A stretch of DNA of 64,000 nucleotides from Asterias rubens (Eukaryota > Echinodermata > Asteroidea > Forcipulatida > Asteriidae), in the NCBI RefSeq assembly GCF_902459465.1, contig NC_047068.1:16825195-16889194 (forward strand), written 5' to 3'. The notes under the pieces were generated by a model. That model was not told where the DNA came from. It made no database searches and saw nothing but the letters and a program-made list of their open reading frames with translations. Positions 24,401 to 34,685 of the stretch are shown piece by piece. Both the position numbers and the translations under genes were made by a program. Within the stretch, counting starts at the first letter, position 1, and each line of letters begins with the position of its first letter.

Positions 24401-25130
24401 TGCTGAACCGTCTCCTTCCCGGTCTGAGGTGGGCGTACAAGCAGACGTCGGCCCGGCACTCAACGACCAGATAACTCAATCTAGCACGTCTGCTGAGATA
24501 AAGAGGGAAAGTGACACCATCACAGTTATGAAGACTGAACGTGCTGAAGGTTTGCATCTGATGGACGGACCTGAGCAAGAAGAGAGCAGCAGTGTTGAAT
24601 ACAAAACAAAGGAAACAACCGACAACTCGATCGTTTCCGACGGCCAAGTCGACTCACAGAACACCCCTCGTACCAAGCCCTGTCCCGATAAGCAAGTAGG
24701 GCTTGATCCGGTATGGGTGAAACGAGATGAAGTGAACGGTAACATGGCAATAACCGAAGCAGGGAAAGAAAGCGAGCCGTGTTTCGACACGAAAGTACCG
24801 TCGGACAATTCGGACGCTGAATGTCAAGATCAGATAGACACACTCGTTCAAACCACGGGGTCTCTTTCCCTCAACGAACCCCAGCGCGAGACGAAAACTT
24901 TGGATGATGAAGACGAAGTCGAGACAGTCACTGAGGCAAAAAAAGATAGGGGCATGGACGAGCTGCAGGCTCTCCTGAAGTCACTTTCAGAGGGAGTGTT
25001 TAGTGACTGTGATGGGGTTTTCTCCAGTGACGATCAGGAGCCCATATCGGTAGGAAGTGATGATGAGAGTGAAACAACACAAAAGGGAACATCTGCATTC
25101 GACCAACTGCAAGAACTTTTAAAGGGTTAA
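21410..25130 (+). CDS. PH-domain protein with acidic C-terminal tail (5 coding exons)
   Basis: Joined coding exons are 21410-21475, 21877-21954, 22379-22486, 23630-23742 and 24284-25130, giving 1212 nt and a 403-residue protein. Residues about 8-117 form a pleckstrin homology domain: MEGYLQKR at the first strand, a basic beta1/beta2 loop ending KKKWYLLKDGEL, and a C-terminal helix with the conserved Trp in QKKWIKAIYEAL. The basic loop resembles phosphoinositide-binding PH domains, so a membrane-adaptor role is likely but inferred. Residues about 118-403 are Ser/Thr/Glu/Asp-rich and probably disordered, with two short similar motifs (DELQALLKSL near 347, DQLQELLKG at the C-terminus). The start is fixed by an in-frame TGA directly before the ATG, inside an exon that opens after a TTTTAG acceptor at 21404, so at least one upstream untranslated exon exists. 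All splice junctions are phase-consistent. I do not recognise a named orthologue. Confidence 0.85.
21541..21724 (+). mobile_element. family D repeat, copy D1 (PH gene intron 1)
   Basis: Ordered family D words: TGCCCCTGGTCAGTGCCT, ATTTACAATTTTCCC, CCCTTTACCAAGGAG, CTTTCAAAAACGAAGCAT, then AGGCCTGA. Diverged 5' end next to a run of 18 C. Confidence 0.65.
21877..21954 (+). CDS. PH gene, exon 2
   Basis: The exon is 78 nt, phase 0 to phase 0, between CTCCACGCAG and GTAAGT. It encodes residues 23-48 with the basic KKKWYLL strand and the DGELRCYQ turn typical of PH beta2-beta3. Confidence 0.88.
22379..22486 (+). CDS. PH gene, exon 3
   Basis: The exon is 108 nt, phase 0 to phase 0, between AATTTCAG and a GTTGGT donor, and encodes residues 49-84. 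An alternative donor 4 nt downstream (GTATTA) would shift the frame. The GTTGGT donor joins KFIL to VASSEEDQ, which is the expected PH strand-to-helix transition, so I chose it. Confidence 0.86.
22570..22750 (-). mobile_element. tRNA-like SINE/palindrome family S, copy S1
   Basis: Contains TTGGGATTCGAATCC, a B-box-like motif, and the end GCTAACACACATCTGTG shared with copies near 60085-60255 and 63745-63895. It sits in intron 3 of the PH gene. Not an intact tRNA gene: no cloverleaf. Confidence 0.45.
22980..23357. mobile_element. family A MITE, copy A12 (PH gene intron 3)
   Basis: TTAAGACAATAGACACTG at left, GTGTCCACTGCCTTTAA at right, with central GAGGTCTCGAAATCAAATTC palindrome. About 378 bp. 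Confidence 0.82.
23630..23742 (+). CDS. PH gene, exon 4
   Basis: The exon is 113 nt, from the TTTTCCAAG acceptor to the strong CAG|GTAAGG donor. It encodes residues 85-121 plus two bases and ends in phase 2. It holds the C-terminal PH helix with the conserved Trp, then a Ser/Pro-rich start of the linker. Confidence 0.88.
23775..24005 (+). repeat. diverged tandem pair in PH gene intron 4
   Basis: CACAAACTACTTTTGATAGC then GCCCTC, CGAAACATCCTCC and a GGCGGACA end occur twice (starting about 23779 and 23922), separated by a C-rich run. The overlapping ORF is intronic and reads from the wrong side of the donor. Confidence 0.6.
24284..25130 (+). CDS. PH gene, terminal coding exon (acidic tail)
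   Basis: The exon is 847 nt and encodes residues 122-403 and the TAA at 25128-25130. The tempting acceptor TTTCAG at 24294 gives the wrong frame and an early stop. The acceptor ending CATAAAG at 24283 keeps the frame of exon 4 and joins to the long ORF. The composition is strongly acidic and hydroxyl-rich with no recognised domain. A near-duplicated VFSDCD/VFSSDD patch lies between the two DxLQxLLK motifs. Confidence 0.8.
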
Positions 25131-25214
25131 ATTAAACCTGATACTGCTTGGATTTAAATCAGAATAATATGACATTTCAGATTAATTTCCCTTTTTGTGT
25201 ACATTATAGATGTA

Positions 25215-25600
25215 TTAAAGGCAGTGGACACTATTGGTAATTACTCAAAATAATTATTAGCATAAAACCTTTCTTGGTGACGAGTAATGGGGAGAGGTCG
25301 ATGGTATAAAACATTGTGAGAAACGGCTCCCTCTGTAGTGCCATAGTTTTCGAGAAAGAAGTAATTTTCCACAAATTTGATTTCGAGACCTCAAGTTTAG
25401 AACTTGAGGTCTCGAAATCAACTATCTAAACGCACACAACTTCGTGTGACAAAGATATTTTTTCTTTCATTATTATCTCGCAAGTTCGATGACCGATTGA
25501 GCTCAAATTTTCACAGGTTTGTTATCTTAGGCATATGTTGAGATACACCAACTGTGAAGGCTAGTCTTTGACAATTACCAACAGTGTCCACTGCCTTTAA
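25215..25600. mobile_element. family A MITE, copy A13 (just 3' of the PH gene stop)
   Basis: TTAAAGGCAGTGGACAC and its exact inverse at the right, both with TTAA. The centre is a 20-plus-bp palindrome around CTCAAGTTTAGAACTTGAG. It begins 85 nt after the PH stop, so it is probably in the 3' untranslated region. Confidence 0.9.
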
Positions 25601-25982
25601 CATAGTATCTGATGGCATGTGTTTTTATGATAAATTTTGATAATTTATAACAAAAAAGGTCTCTTTATAACAGGAGCGGCGTAGGCACTTTATAATACGT
25701 ATTTCTATTTTTAGTCATAATTAATCTAAACTATAGGCATAAGTACATCAAAAATCTTAGGAAAGGCTGGACATGATCATCAGTAATGTTCTCGTTGAAA
25801 AATGACTTTTCCTGTTGAGAGTAGAGTGTTGAAGAAAGGTGTAAGACAATTATCCCTTTCTCGCTATTCATTTGTTTGAGCCAGGCGGCAAGATGAGACT
25901 CCATAGACGTTGAAACTTATTGTTAATGTTTTTTTTACTAATCAAAAACAACCAAAAGGTTGACACCTTTCAAATAACTTAC

Positions 25983-28162
25983 GGGTCATTCCGTGTCAAT
26001 TCAACACGCTTTTGGACCTGACCCTCACGGATTTAAATGAAATTTGGTGTGCTGATTGGACTCCCTGAGAAATGCCTTAATCCCAAATTTTATGTAATTC
26101 GGATCATTATTTTGGGAGATACGGCTTAACGAACTTTTGACTAATTAGCATGACCTGCTATGTTTGGACAATCATATCTCCAAAAGTAAAACACTTACCG
26201 ACATAATATTCACATCATTTTGAAGCTCTTGACATAGCCCACAATTGATAACATAAAATCAAAAGATTTCCACGCACCACCGAAAAAATACGCAAAGATT
26301 TGACCTTTGACCTTGATTTGCGAAAATGCGTATTTTTCAAAATGCGTAATTTATTTTTTTTTAATGCAAGTTTAAGATGTAAGCAACAATATTCTGAAAA
26401 ATTGTGATGGGCACTCTTACAGTTTTTTTGCTATGATTTTTTGAACATTGGCTATCAAGGCCAAAACCATAAAAACGCATTGTACAACATACACAATGAA
26501 CAGTGTTCAGAGTATTGTGTGACAGTGTGTACACGCACATTAAAAACCATGTCACCCTGGTAATAATATGGAGTCCAAAAGTCTATTTCATGACATGACT
26601 TAATGAGCTAATGTGTTACATACCCTTAATTTAATAATTATAGGAAACACTGTATACATACTGTATACATGTTATACAATGTACAGTGTACAGAGTATTC
26701 ACATTTAGTGCTTTAAAAGTCAATTCCCTGGAGGATGATTATAGAGAAAAATGTGTTGTGACCCATTTAAATCACACAGCAAGAAAAAGAGCAGGCTTAA
26801 AGCAGGTATCATAAAGGTTTATACTGGAGCATCCAAGTCTTTATTTCACTCGAGCACACAGTTTATGCACCGGCTGTCGCACGAAGATATCTGAACTGTC
26901 GCCTGAGAAAATACTCTCAAAAACTGAAAGTTCTAGCAATGATCCAGAAGTTCAGGGACCATCAATGTCATCTGCACATCAGGATGTTTTTGTGCAGCCA
27001 AATACCGACATTAACATTATCAATGAGGCTATGACAATTATTGGTGTATCTCCTATCATAAGTAAGAAGAAAGCTCATGGACGTTACATGGAAAACAAAG
27101 TTAAGCGAATAGAGACAACAATAAAGCAGAAACTGGAAACCGCTACAGGAAAACAGTTCGGTGATGATGAAAGTGAGATGATAACTCAGTTGAAACAAAA
27201 GTTTCATTCCTTGACCAAGAAAAGTGAAAAAGTTCAAGTCTTGACCGTCTTACCAGTGAGTTGGAGTATCAAAAGAATAGAAAATTAAAAATGGTGCAAA
27301 CGGTGAGAGACTTTTACTTGTTCGAGTCCGTCAGCAGACAAATGCCAAGACTTTGTATCGGTTACTGTTGATGGTGAGAAGAAACACCTCCAGAAACATC
27401 TTGTTCTTTGTATCTGAAAGAAGTGTTTGAACTTTTCAAGGAAACAATCCTCCTCAAAGTTTTGCTGAAAATTTGCTGAACTTGGGCTGAAGCAGTGCAT
27501 CCTTGCCAGATCTAGTGGAATGCATTCAGTTTGTGTTTGTACTAAACATCAAAATGTGAAACTCAAAATGTGAATGATTGTCTTTGAATTTCTAATGTAC
27601 ATGTATCATGTACACATTATTGCACATTACACTGTATGTATGTACATGTACATGTACATGTATGTGCAATGCGTTTTTATGGTTTTGGCCTTGATAGCCA
27701 ATGTTCAAAAAATCATAACAAAAAAACTGTATAGTGCCCATCCCAATTTTTCAGAATATTGTTGCTTACATCTTAAACTTGCAATAAAAAAATTTTGTAC
27801 GCATTTTGAAAAATACGCATTTTCGCAAATCAAGGTCAAAGGTCAAATTTTTGCGTATTTTTCGGTGGTGCGTGGAAATCTTTTGATTTTATGTTATCAA
27901 TTGTGGGCTATGTCAAGAGCTTCAAAATGATGTAAATGCTATCTCGGTAGGTGTTTTACTTTTGGAGATATGATTGTTCAAACATAGCAGGTCATGCTAA
28001 TTAGTCAAAAGTTCGTTAAGCCGTATCTCCCAAAATAATGATCCGAATTACATAAAATTTGGGATTTGGGCATTTCTCAGGGAGTCCAATCAGCACACCA
28101 AATTTCATTTAAATCCGTGAGGGTCAGGTCCAAAAGCGTGTTGAATTGACACGGAATGACCC
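25983..28162. mobile_element. 2.2-kb DNA transposon with about 500-bp terminal inverted repeats
   Basis: The left arm (25983-26486) and right arm (27660-28162) are inverted copies with only scattered differences and start GGGTCATTCCGTGTCAATTC. TTAC flanks both sides (25979-25982 and 28163-28166), consistent with a 4-bp target duplication. About 1.2 kb between the arms carries a decayed coding region. Long arms and a 4-bp near-TTAA target fit a cut-and-paste element; the superfamily is not assigned. Confidence 0.88.
26850..27570 (+). pseudogene. decayed ORF inside the long-TIR transposon
   Basis: An open stretch (26965-27288) encodes a basic, helical segment (MENKVKRIETTIKQKLE, then EKVQVLTVLPVSWSI). 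After it, pieces in shifted frames read VRDFY, ESVSRQMPR, LKEVFELFKE and SGMHSVCVCTKHQNVKL, with several stops and frameshifts. From memory this order matches a family of uncharacterised invertebrate proteins with a KVQVLTVLPxSWS block followed by a SGxHSVCVCTxHQNVKL block. It is probably the transposase or an accessory protein of this element, now dead. The link to transposition rests on its place between the inverted repeats. Confidence 0.6.
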
Positions 28163-29264
28163 TTACAATATTTTATACAAAGTTACCAAGAAAATTTATT
28201 AAATTAGTGTAAATAAAGAAACAAAGGTTGCTTTTAAATTGCCTACATAATACATGTATTGTCATTGTTTGCTAGCCTGTGTGTGGGGGGAATATGGGTT
28301 GGTTTGTCTTGAACGATTAGATGCTCGGAACTCCTCTGTCAGCCCCCCCCCCCCCCCCACCCCCCTGATGAAGACCAACGCCAAAACCATGACAGTCTTG
28401 GCAACAATGAAAAGTAAGCAATAAAGCGTGATGGCGTAGGTATATGACATTTTATTATTGTACAATACATTGTGTAATAAAATAAAATGATGAAGAAAAT
28501 ACGCTACGGCCTATCTGTCATGAGCAAAAGACCTCCTACGAGTTTTGGTCTGCTGCCCTCTGTTGGAAACTGTGAGTATACATAATGTAAGTACTGGCAA
28601 TTATTAGTTTCAACCACAAACTTTCTCTGTCAAACCCGACGCCGAACTGAGCAACCCCCCCCCCAAACGAATTTGCTGTAGAAGCCCTCTGTAAAAACGT
28701 AGAATAAAGGTCATTTTGGTCTAAACTACCTCTTTATAACAAGGAACGTTGATTATAAGAGAGCAGCAAGCAGAAATGAGATTTTGTCTGCACAATGTTA
28801 TGTTTATCAGCAGAGCATACTATGGGTAAAGATAATTATAATGTCAAGCCCCATTTGCGACGATTTCACAAAGGCCCCTCCCCCCCCCCCCCCCCTCATT
28901 TTCCCCAACCACCCACTTAGAAAGTAAAATATGACTTCACAAAGACCGGCCCCTCCCGTTTCCACACCACCCACCCAATTTTACAAATAATGATACCAAA
29001 CTGCTGCCCCCCCCCCCCTTACTCAATGTTGCTATAAGTAATTCAAACGCAAACAAAAAAACACCCGGGTTACACAGTTGCATTTTTTTCTTATGGCAAG
29101 TATATCTACATTTAATAACAATACCGTTATATTTCAGGATAAATATTATCACAAACTCCGTTAAAATAAAGTTATATCACAGTTCACTCCAAATGAATCA
29201 TCCACAACGATTCACGTCAATCAAAGAGAAATAATATGCCGTGTAAAATAATCGAGTGTTAGTG

Positions 29265-29270
29265 TTTATT
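29265..29270 (-). terminator. candidate polyadenylation signal of the H1 gene
   Basis: TTTATT on the plus strand reads AATAAA on the gene strand, about 220 nt beyond the H1 stop. No histone-type stem-loop (GGCYCTTTTCAGRGCC class) is seen between the stop and this site, which fits a polyadenylated transcript. Position only; no transcript evidence. Confidence 0.4.
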
Positions 29271-29492
29271 AAACCGCTTCTCCTTCAGAGGTCTAGCTTG
29301 AGTTTATCCACTGCAAAATTGGGTGTCCAAAAGTTTGATTTACTCGGTCAAGAATCCAGTCAATGAAGCACAACATTAAGAAAAAGTTCGCGTTGTGTTG
29401 TTCTTTGCGCGAGTTGTTGGGAATAAACCAAGGTTTTTAGCTGCCTACATTATTATAAGTTAAAATGTACATTGTTCTTGAGTGCCGGCACT

Positions 29493-30122
29493 CTATTTCT
29501 TTGCACCTTTCTTTCCGCCCTTCTTGCTGACTTTCTTCGTGGCGCTTTTCTTGGGCTTGACTGTTGCTGGAGCCTTCTTCGGTTTTGTTGACGATTTCTT
29601 TGGAGATGCCTTGGGCTTCTTGGTTGCAGCTTTCTTGGACTTCTTGGGTGTGGCAGCTGGCTTCTTTTTCGCTTCAGTCTTTGCAGCTGGCTTCTTGGTC
29701 TTTGGAGACTTGGCTTTGACGCTGGCGGCCTTCTTGCTGGGCTTGGCAGACACTGGAGGCTTCTTGACTTTCTTGGGCGTTGTCTTCTTTGTGGTCTTTT
29801 TCTTTCCCTTTCCAGCTGCTTTAGAAGAGTCGGCTGGGACACGGAAACTTCCTGAAGCCCCACTGCCTTTGGTGTGGGTGAGCACCCCCTTGGCAGCCAT
29901 CCGCTTCAAAGCAAGCTTGATGCGGGTCTCCACATTGGTTTGTTCGAGTCGGTGAGCGTTTTTGATGTATTTGATAATCGCCTGGCGTGACGAGCCTTTC
30001 TTATCGTCCAACGCCCTGACAGCTTCGTTGATCATCGACTCGTACGGTGGATGCTGGGGTGCAGTCCTCTTCTTCGGGGTTGCTGGCTTCTTTGCCTTCG
30101 GAGTAGCAACAGTATCAGCCAT
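29493..30122 (-). CDS. H1: linker histone H1 (orphan, intronless)
   Basis: This 209-residue protein starts at the ATG at 30122 and ends at the TAG at 29493. Residues about 20-97 form the winged-helix globular domain: HPPYESMINEAVRAL, then a GSSRQAIIKYI helix, then LALKRMAAKGVLTHTKGSGASG. About 110 residues of Lys/Ala/Pro/Ser-rich tail follow, with repeated KKP, SPKK-like and PKKS units, the usual H1 DNA-binding tail. It binds nucleosomal linker DNA and compacts chromatin in the nucleus. Length and layout match metazoan H1. No core histone genes lie nearby, and the canonical 3' histone stem-loop is not visible downstream, so this looks like a solitary, probably polyadenylated variant (inference). 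The long plus-strand ORF over the same bases is a shadow of the Lys-rich codons. Confidence 0.96.
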   Translation of the reverse strand: MADTVATPKAKKPATPKKRTAPQHPPYESMINEAVRALDDKKGSSRQAIIKYIKNAHRLEQTNVETRIKLALKRMAAKGVLTHTKGSGASGSFRVPADSSKAAGKGKKKTTKKTTPKKVKKPPVSAKPSKKAASVKAKSPKTKKPAAKTEAKKKPAATPKKSKKAATKKPKASPKKSSTKPKKAPATVKPKKSATKKVSKKGGKKGAKK

Positions 30123-30208
30123 GGTGAGTTGTTTTGATTGGCAAATTTCAGCTCGACAGAGGGCAGAATTTCAGTGATGATGAGCTGCTCGTATCGGTTT
30201 GACTGCTT

Positions 30209-30215
30209 TGTGTTT
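30209..30215 (-). promoter_or_regulatory. H1-box-like AAACACA upstream of H1
   Basis: TGTGTTT on the plus strand is AAACACA on the gene strand, the known H1-specific promoter element, here about 87 nt upstream of the H1 ATG. A CCAAT motif (ATTGG at 30137-30141) also lies upstream, but so close to the ATG that it may be untranslated leader. A TATTTA at about 30250-30255 is a weak TATA candidate but lies on the far side of the H1 box, so the order is not canonical. Confidence 0.4.
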
Positions 30216-30312
30216 TGATGTAAATGCCACCGCTGGTGACGCGCTCCTCTAAATACTGTCGATGCGGACGTTGCAGAAATCACTTTTCACAGACTCGCCA
30301 ACGTGCGTAAAA

Positions 30313-30409
30313 ATGGCGAAGTCAGAACACAATGTGCTTGTTGATATACAAAAATGCCAATTATTTCTTATTTACGGACAGTTGCTGGCACAATTCTTCA
30401 TGATTCCAG
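30313..30409 (+). CDS. possible first exon of a gene divergent from H1
   Basis: An ATG in strong context (AAAATGGCG) opens 32 codons starting MAKSEHNVLVDIQKC, ending in a consensus donor (CCAG|GTAAAG) in phase 1. It lies 190 bp from the H1 start codon on the opposite strand, so a shared promoter is possible. The peptide has a hydrophobic stretch (LFLIYGQLLAQFFMI). I do not recognise the protein and found no convincing next exon. The phase matches the candidate exon at 40841, but one match in three is expected by chance. Confidence 0.33.
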
Positions 30410-30539
30410 GTAAAGCGATAGTTAAGACATCACATACCTTTGTTTTGGGTGTTTGGGTGAATTCAGTGTTAATTTACTGGTTCATAAACACGGACAATGC
30501 AATGTTTACAAAACTGATTATCTGAATTCGATTACGTGT

Positions 30540-32458
30540 CATTATTTCCCCTTTTTTCGTAGGGAACCATTATTAGTCTCAAAGTAATCCCAAATAAACA
30601 TATTTTCACCTTACTTAATGATTTGACTGAAAACTGCTGGAAAATATGAAAAAATAATCGACCCAAGTTTTGATATAAACACATATTACGGAGTTTCGCC
30701 ATGTTTTTTAAGTCATTGAATTTTGCAGGAATTTTCATTTCCCCTGATTTTCTTCGGATTTATGGCCCTAGACTTTCTATAATTTAAGAAATATGAAACA
30801 AGAGTTAGTGAGGTACGTAAAAAAACCGAGTTACTCGACAAAAAATTGTCAAAAATGCAGATTTTCAAACATTTTCTTTCGCGTGCATAGTATTGACCTT
30901 ATTTTGAGTTGTGGCGTCATTTGACAGAGCGACTGCAAAATTTTCTTCACTAAGGAAATAATTTAACCACTTAAAATTGCATAACTATTGAAAATCAAAA
31001 AAAAAATTAAAGTTACAAAACAAAGTTGTATATAAATGTCTAAGGCATTGGTTTGTATTAAAATTCAAGTTCAAACACCTCTGTAAAATAGAGAAAAACG
31101 GGGATTTTAATCTACATCTTAAGCGTCCTCTACGGCTGGTATTGGAACAAAAAGATGTCATGTCAGTTTCCAACACGGACTTTAGATTTGATTCTGCGGT
31201 AAATTTTTGCCACAAAAAGTGTGAAGTTACTTATTGTAAACCTAGGAAACAAACTAATGTGTCGTAGTATGGTCTTTATAAATGAGAATTATAAAGTTAA
31301 TTACATATTATATGTTTTAGATGATTTGTGTTGGTTAATGTACGTGTATCAAAGCGGTCGAGTATGATCACACAAGCTAAGGCGACATTGAATTTGAGCT
31401 TTATTTTCCAATCCTTCAAGTTGAATGCTATTGCTAGCCAATACGCTACGCTTTGTTGAGACAGGCGTTGAAATAACAGCGTCGGTGTGATAGGCACTCT
31501 CTCCTTGGCCTGCTGTGTGTCATTAAAATTCAAACTTAGCAATAATTAAAGTTTTGCATCATCGAGAGGATGATTAAATTATTAATTTACTAAAAAATGT
31601 AATCAGTATTTTACAGGCCTGGGTTTATTGTTGTATAATACATTTTTCTTCGTGCGTGCATGCACAAATTTGATTGCTAATGCTATAGTTGAAAACCTGC
31701 CCTTGCTGGGATGTCTCATTCTCAGTGTTGTAACAATCGGTGTTGATTTATATTATTGGTATTATTGGACAATCATTCGCATTATAAACACTGATGACAT
31801 ATAATTTATTATACAAAAGAAGTCTAAAATGTTTTCTTTTTTGTTCTCTCGCCATGCTCTGCCTAAAACGACTGCCGTTTTTAAGTTTATTTTGCAAAGA
31901 TTAGTTTTTAGAAGGTTTTCATAAGCGAGCGGGATTGGCCATTTGGTTATCGCTCACTGGAGTTAACCTCTGTGAAACAACAAAATGCACATTTTTGTTT
32001 GCAATTGATTTACTCGGGTTTCAAACAGACCCCCTTCACCGTTTTCATTTATGTTCTTTTAGTTTCGAACAACATTTAAACTCGGTTCATGGTCAATGTA
32101 CAAAGTCAACTGATGAGTCCCATCCATCAATAGAGATCATGGCATTTGTCATAGTATTTTTGGTTTATTTCGAGTGCAGCCTCGTTTAGGCCCGGCAGTT
32201 TTTAAATAACAACAACTGGTCTTTACAGCTGGAATATTTTCAGTAAGTTTTCATTATCAGGGGTCAATCTCATCCATACATTTGCAGTATCCCACAACCA
32301 AGCAGTATATACCCTAAACCACAATTACCCAAGGAAAAAATAATGAATCAGGACCATCATGGGCGGGTCCGAGTGCAGGCGTGCTAACAGGGAAAACAAG
32401 GAAAATGTTCAGCATTTCAGAATGTTCAGCATTTTTGCTTAGTAAGTGTATGAAAATG
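30540..32458. other. AT-rich DNA, nothing recognised
   Basis: No known repeat family or convincing exon. Confidence 0.5.
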
Positions 32459-32840
32459 AAGTGGACAATATTGGTAATTACTCAAAATAATTATTAACAT
32501 AAAACCTTACTTGGTAACGAGTAATGGGGAGAGGTTGATGGTATAAAACATTGTGAGAAACGGCTCCCTCTGAAGTGGAGTAGTTTTCGAGCAAGAAGTA
32601 ACTTTTCACGAATTTGATTTCCAGACCTCAAGTTTAGAATGTGAGGTCCCGAAATCAAGCATCTGAAAGCACACAACTTCGTGTGACAAGGGTGTTTTGT
32701 TCTTTCATAGCTATCTCGCGACTCCGACGATCAATCAAGCTCAAATTTTCACAGGTTTTAATTATTTTATGCATATGTTGAGATACAGCAAGTGAGAAGC
32801 ATGGTCTTTGACAATTACTAATAGTGTCCCCTGGCTTTAA
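32459..32840. mobile_element. family A MITE, copy A14
   Basis: Left end eroded (GTGGACAATATTGG); right end TAGTGTCCCCTGGCTTTAA. Arms and centre are close to A13. Confidence 0.82.
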
Positions 32841-32885
32841 GTGTTTCTGGTTGTAAAAGACCCTTTCATTGATGGATGTCCTTAC

Positions 32886-32945
32886 CTGTCATCTTTGTTT
32901 CATCCGTTCTGGCGTTCGTCCAACACAGAGTGATGACAAACACGT
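32886..32945 (-). CDS. orphan 60-nt exon of an unidentified minus-strand gene
   Basis: On the minus strand a long pyrimidine tract ending TTGTTCAG precedes 60 nt that end GACAG|GTAAGG, a near-perfect acceptor/donor pair. Only one frame is open; it enters needing one carried base and reads VFVITLCWTNARTDETKMT. That frame is compatible with a candidate upstream exon at 34686-34719. The protein is unrecognised. The splice signals are good enough to call a probable exon, but function is unknown and a non-coding transcript is possible. Confidence 0.37.
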
Positions 32946-32999
32946 CTGAACAATAAAAGATAAAATCGGTTTAACAAAAATTTTAACTTTCAATAATCT

Positions 33000-34680
33000 G
33001 TTTATTCCCCAAACAACTAATTAATATAATTTCATTACAGTCTGTTTGTGTTAATAAGCACAAAATACATAAACCGGAAAATGTTCACGCATCCAAACCT
33101 TTGTTTTAGTTTTATTTGGAAAATAGGAATGTTGTTTTATTTATTTTATACTTTGCCAAACACTTTTTGTCAACAGATCTTTCTCTTGGTCAAGTTTCAA
33201 ATTTAAATGAGTACCATCTGATCTTGTTAGCCCTCGATGAGAGTCCTCATTTTAATCATATCTGGCTTAAATATCAATGTCACATTTTAAACGACATTGT
33301 GACTCCACTCCAGCTCATCTCATATCAAACTGAAATATTTTTGAACAGTTGTCAGTTCAAATCAAAGCATTTACATCATATATTACATCAGTAATCAGAT
33401 CAATCAATGAATTTATTGTATTCTCACAAAATACAAAATATGCTTTATGACTGTATATAATATTTGTTTATGTTTATCTCCAACTCCATAACACTGTTTC
33501 AGCAAATAAAGTCTCATACCAATAATGACAGCGAGCATTATAGCCCACTACAACCACATAGTTTGAGTAGCTGTCAAACATACATAATAAAACAATGATC
33601 TAACTTTTAATACACAACAAAATTATCATGCTCTTTTGTCAATATTGATACTTCCATACAGGATTTGCCAACAAGCCTGTGAGGCATATCAGTTCATAGA
33701 CTTTTTCCCCAAAAAATATATGGTACAATTAAATTTGAAATGAGCCAAATTCACCACAAAAATGTGTGTTTCTTTGCATGTACAATATACTGTTTCATGG
33801 CATGTCTTGTCCCGGCATTAACGATCTCACTCAAGTTGTGATAGCTGAATTATTTGATGATGGGTTCAATTCTCAGACATGACACAAGAGTCCAACTGTC
33901 AATAAGCAAAACACTTATAACCATAATTGCTTCTCTTCACATACAACGTAGGTGTGTAAATGGGAACATACTAGGGCTGAGATAAGGGGTTTGATTAACC
34001 CTCACACTGTATGCAGCTTGAGGTCACTTGCTCCCATAAAGGAGTTAAGAAAGTTTGAAGCACGCCAGGATGTCTAAGCATGCTTGACAGGGATACTATT
34101 GTTAAAACGCCTTGATCTAGCTACTTGGATGATTGTGCACACTATGTTCTACTGCGTACTACATTGTACATGTATGTATAATGTTATAAATTTAAAAACA
34201 ACCAGTAAATCCATATACAAGCCTACTTGAGGCGACATGGAAAAAGGTTCCTCCATGGTTACAATGTAGCTAGGTAAGAACATCATCTTTTTCAGAAGAC
34301 CAGATTCGTCCTAAATACAACAATCATTAACCAGACTGAAAAGGTTCTTCATTTTGGTGGTCACGTTTGAGCAAAACCATTTATAGTATAGTGTAATTTA
34401 CTTTTTTTTTGTTTCAGCACTTAGAAACCCTGCGCTCTTTATTTTATTATTATATGCAAATTCAATTTAAAAAAAAAAAAAAAAAAATGTAGGCCCTAAT
34501 GGATTTTTCATAAAAGTCAAGTCTTTATCAATTTGTATGGCACTGGATTGCACTTTCTATTCCTTATTAAAAAGAAAAAGCACCAACTACACAAGCATGT
34601 GTTTTGTGAACCCGTCCATGGGTCAGCTAAATAGTCTTGAACGCTGTTAGTGTCAGGTAGGGCATTGTTTCAGAACGTAT
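33000..34680. other. AT-rich DNA, nothing recognised
   Basis: A run of about 19 A at 34469-34487 may mark a retroposon tail. The 92-codon ORF at 33116-33394 has no supporting features. Confidence 0.45.
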
Positions 34681-34685
34681 CTTAC

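Noticed and set aside
24291..24851. Minus-strand ORFs opposite the PH terminal exon
   Set aside because: Antisense shadows of a long coding exon; no independent splice or similarity support.
29482..29955. 157-codon plus-strand ORF rich in Phe/Leu (membrane-like)
   Set aside because: Antisense shadow of the Lys/Ala/Pro codons of histone H1.
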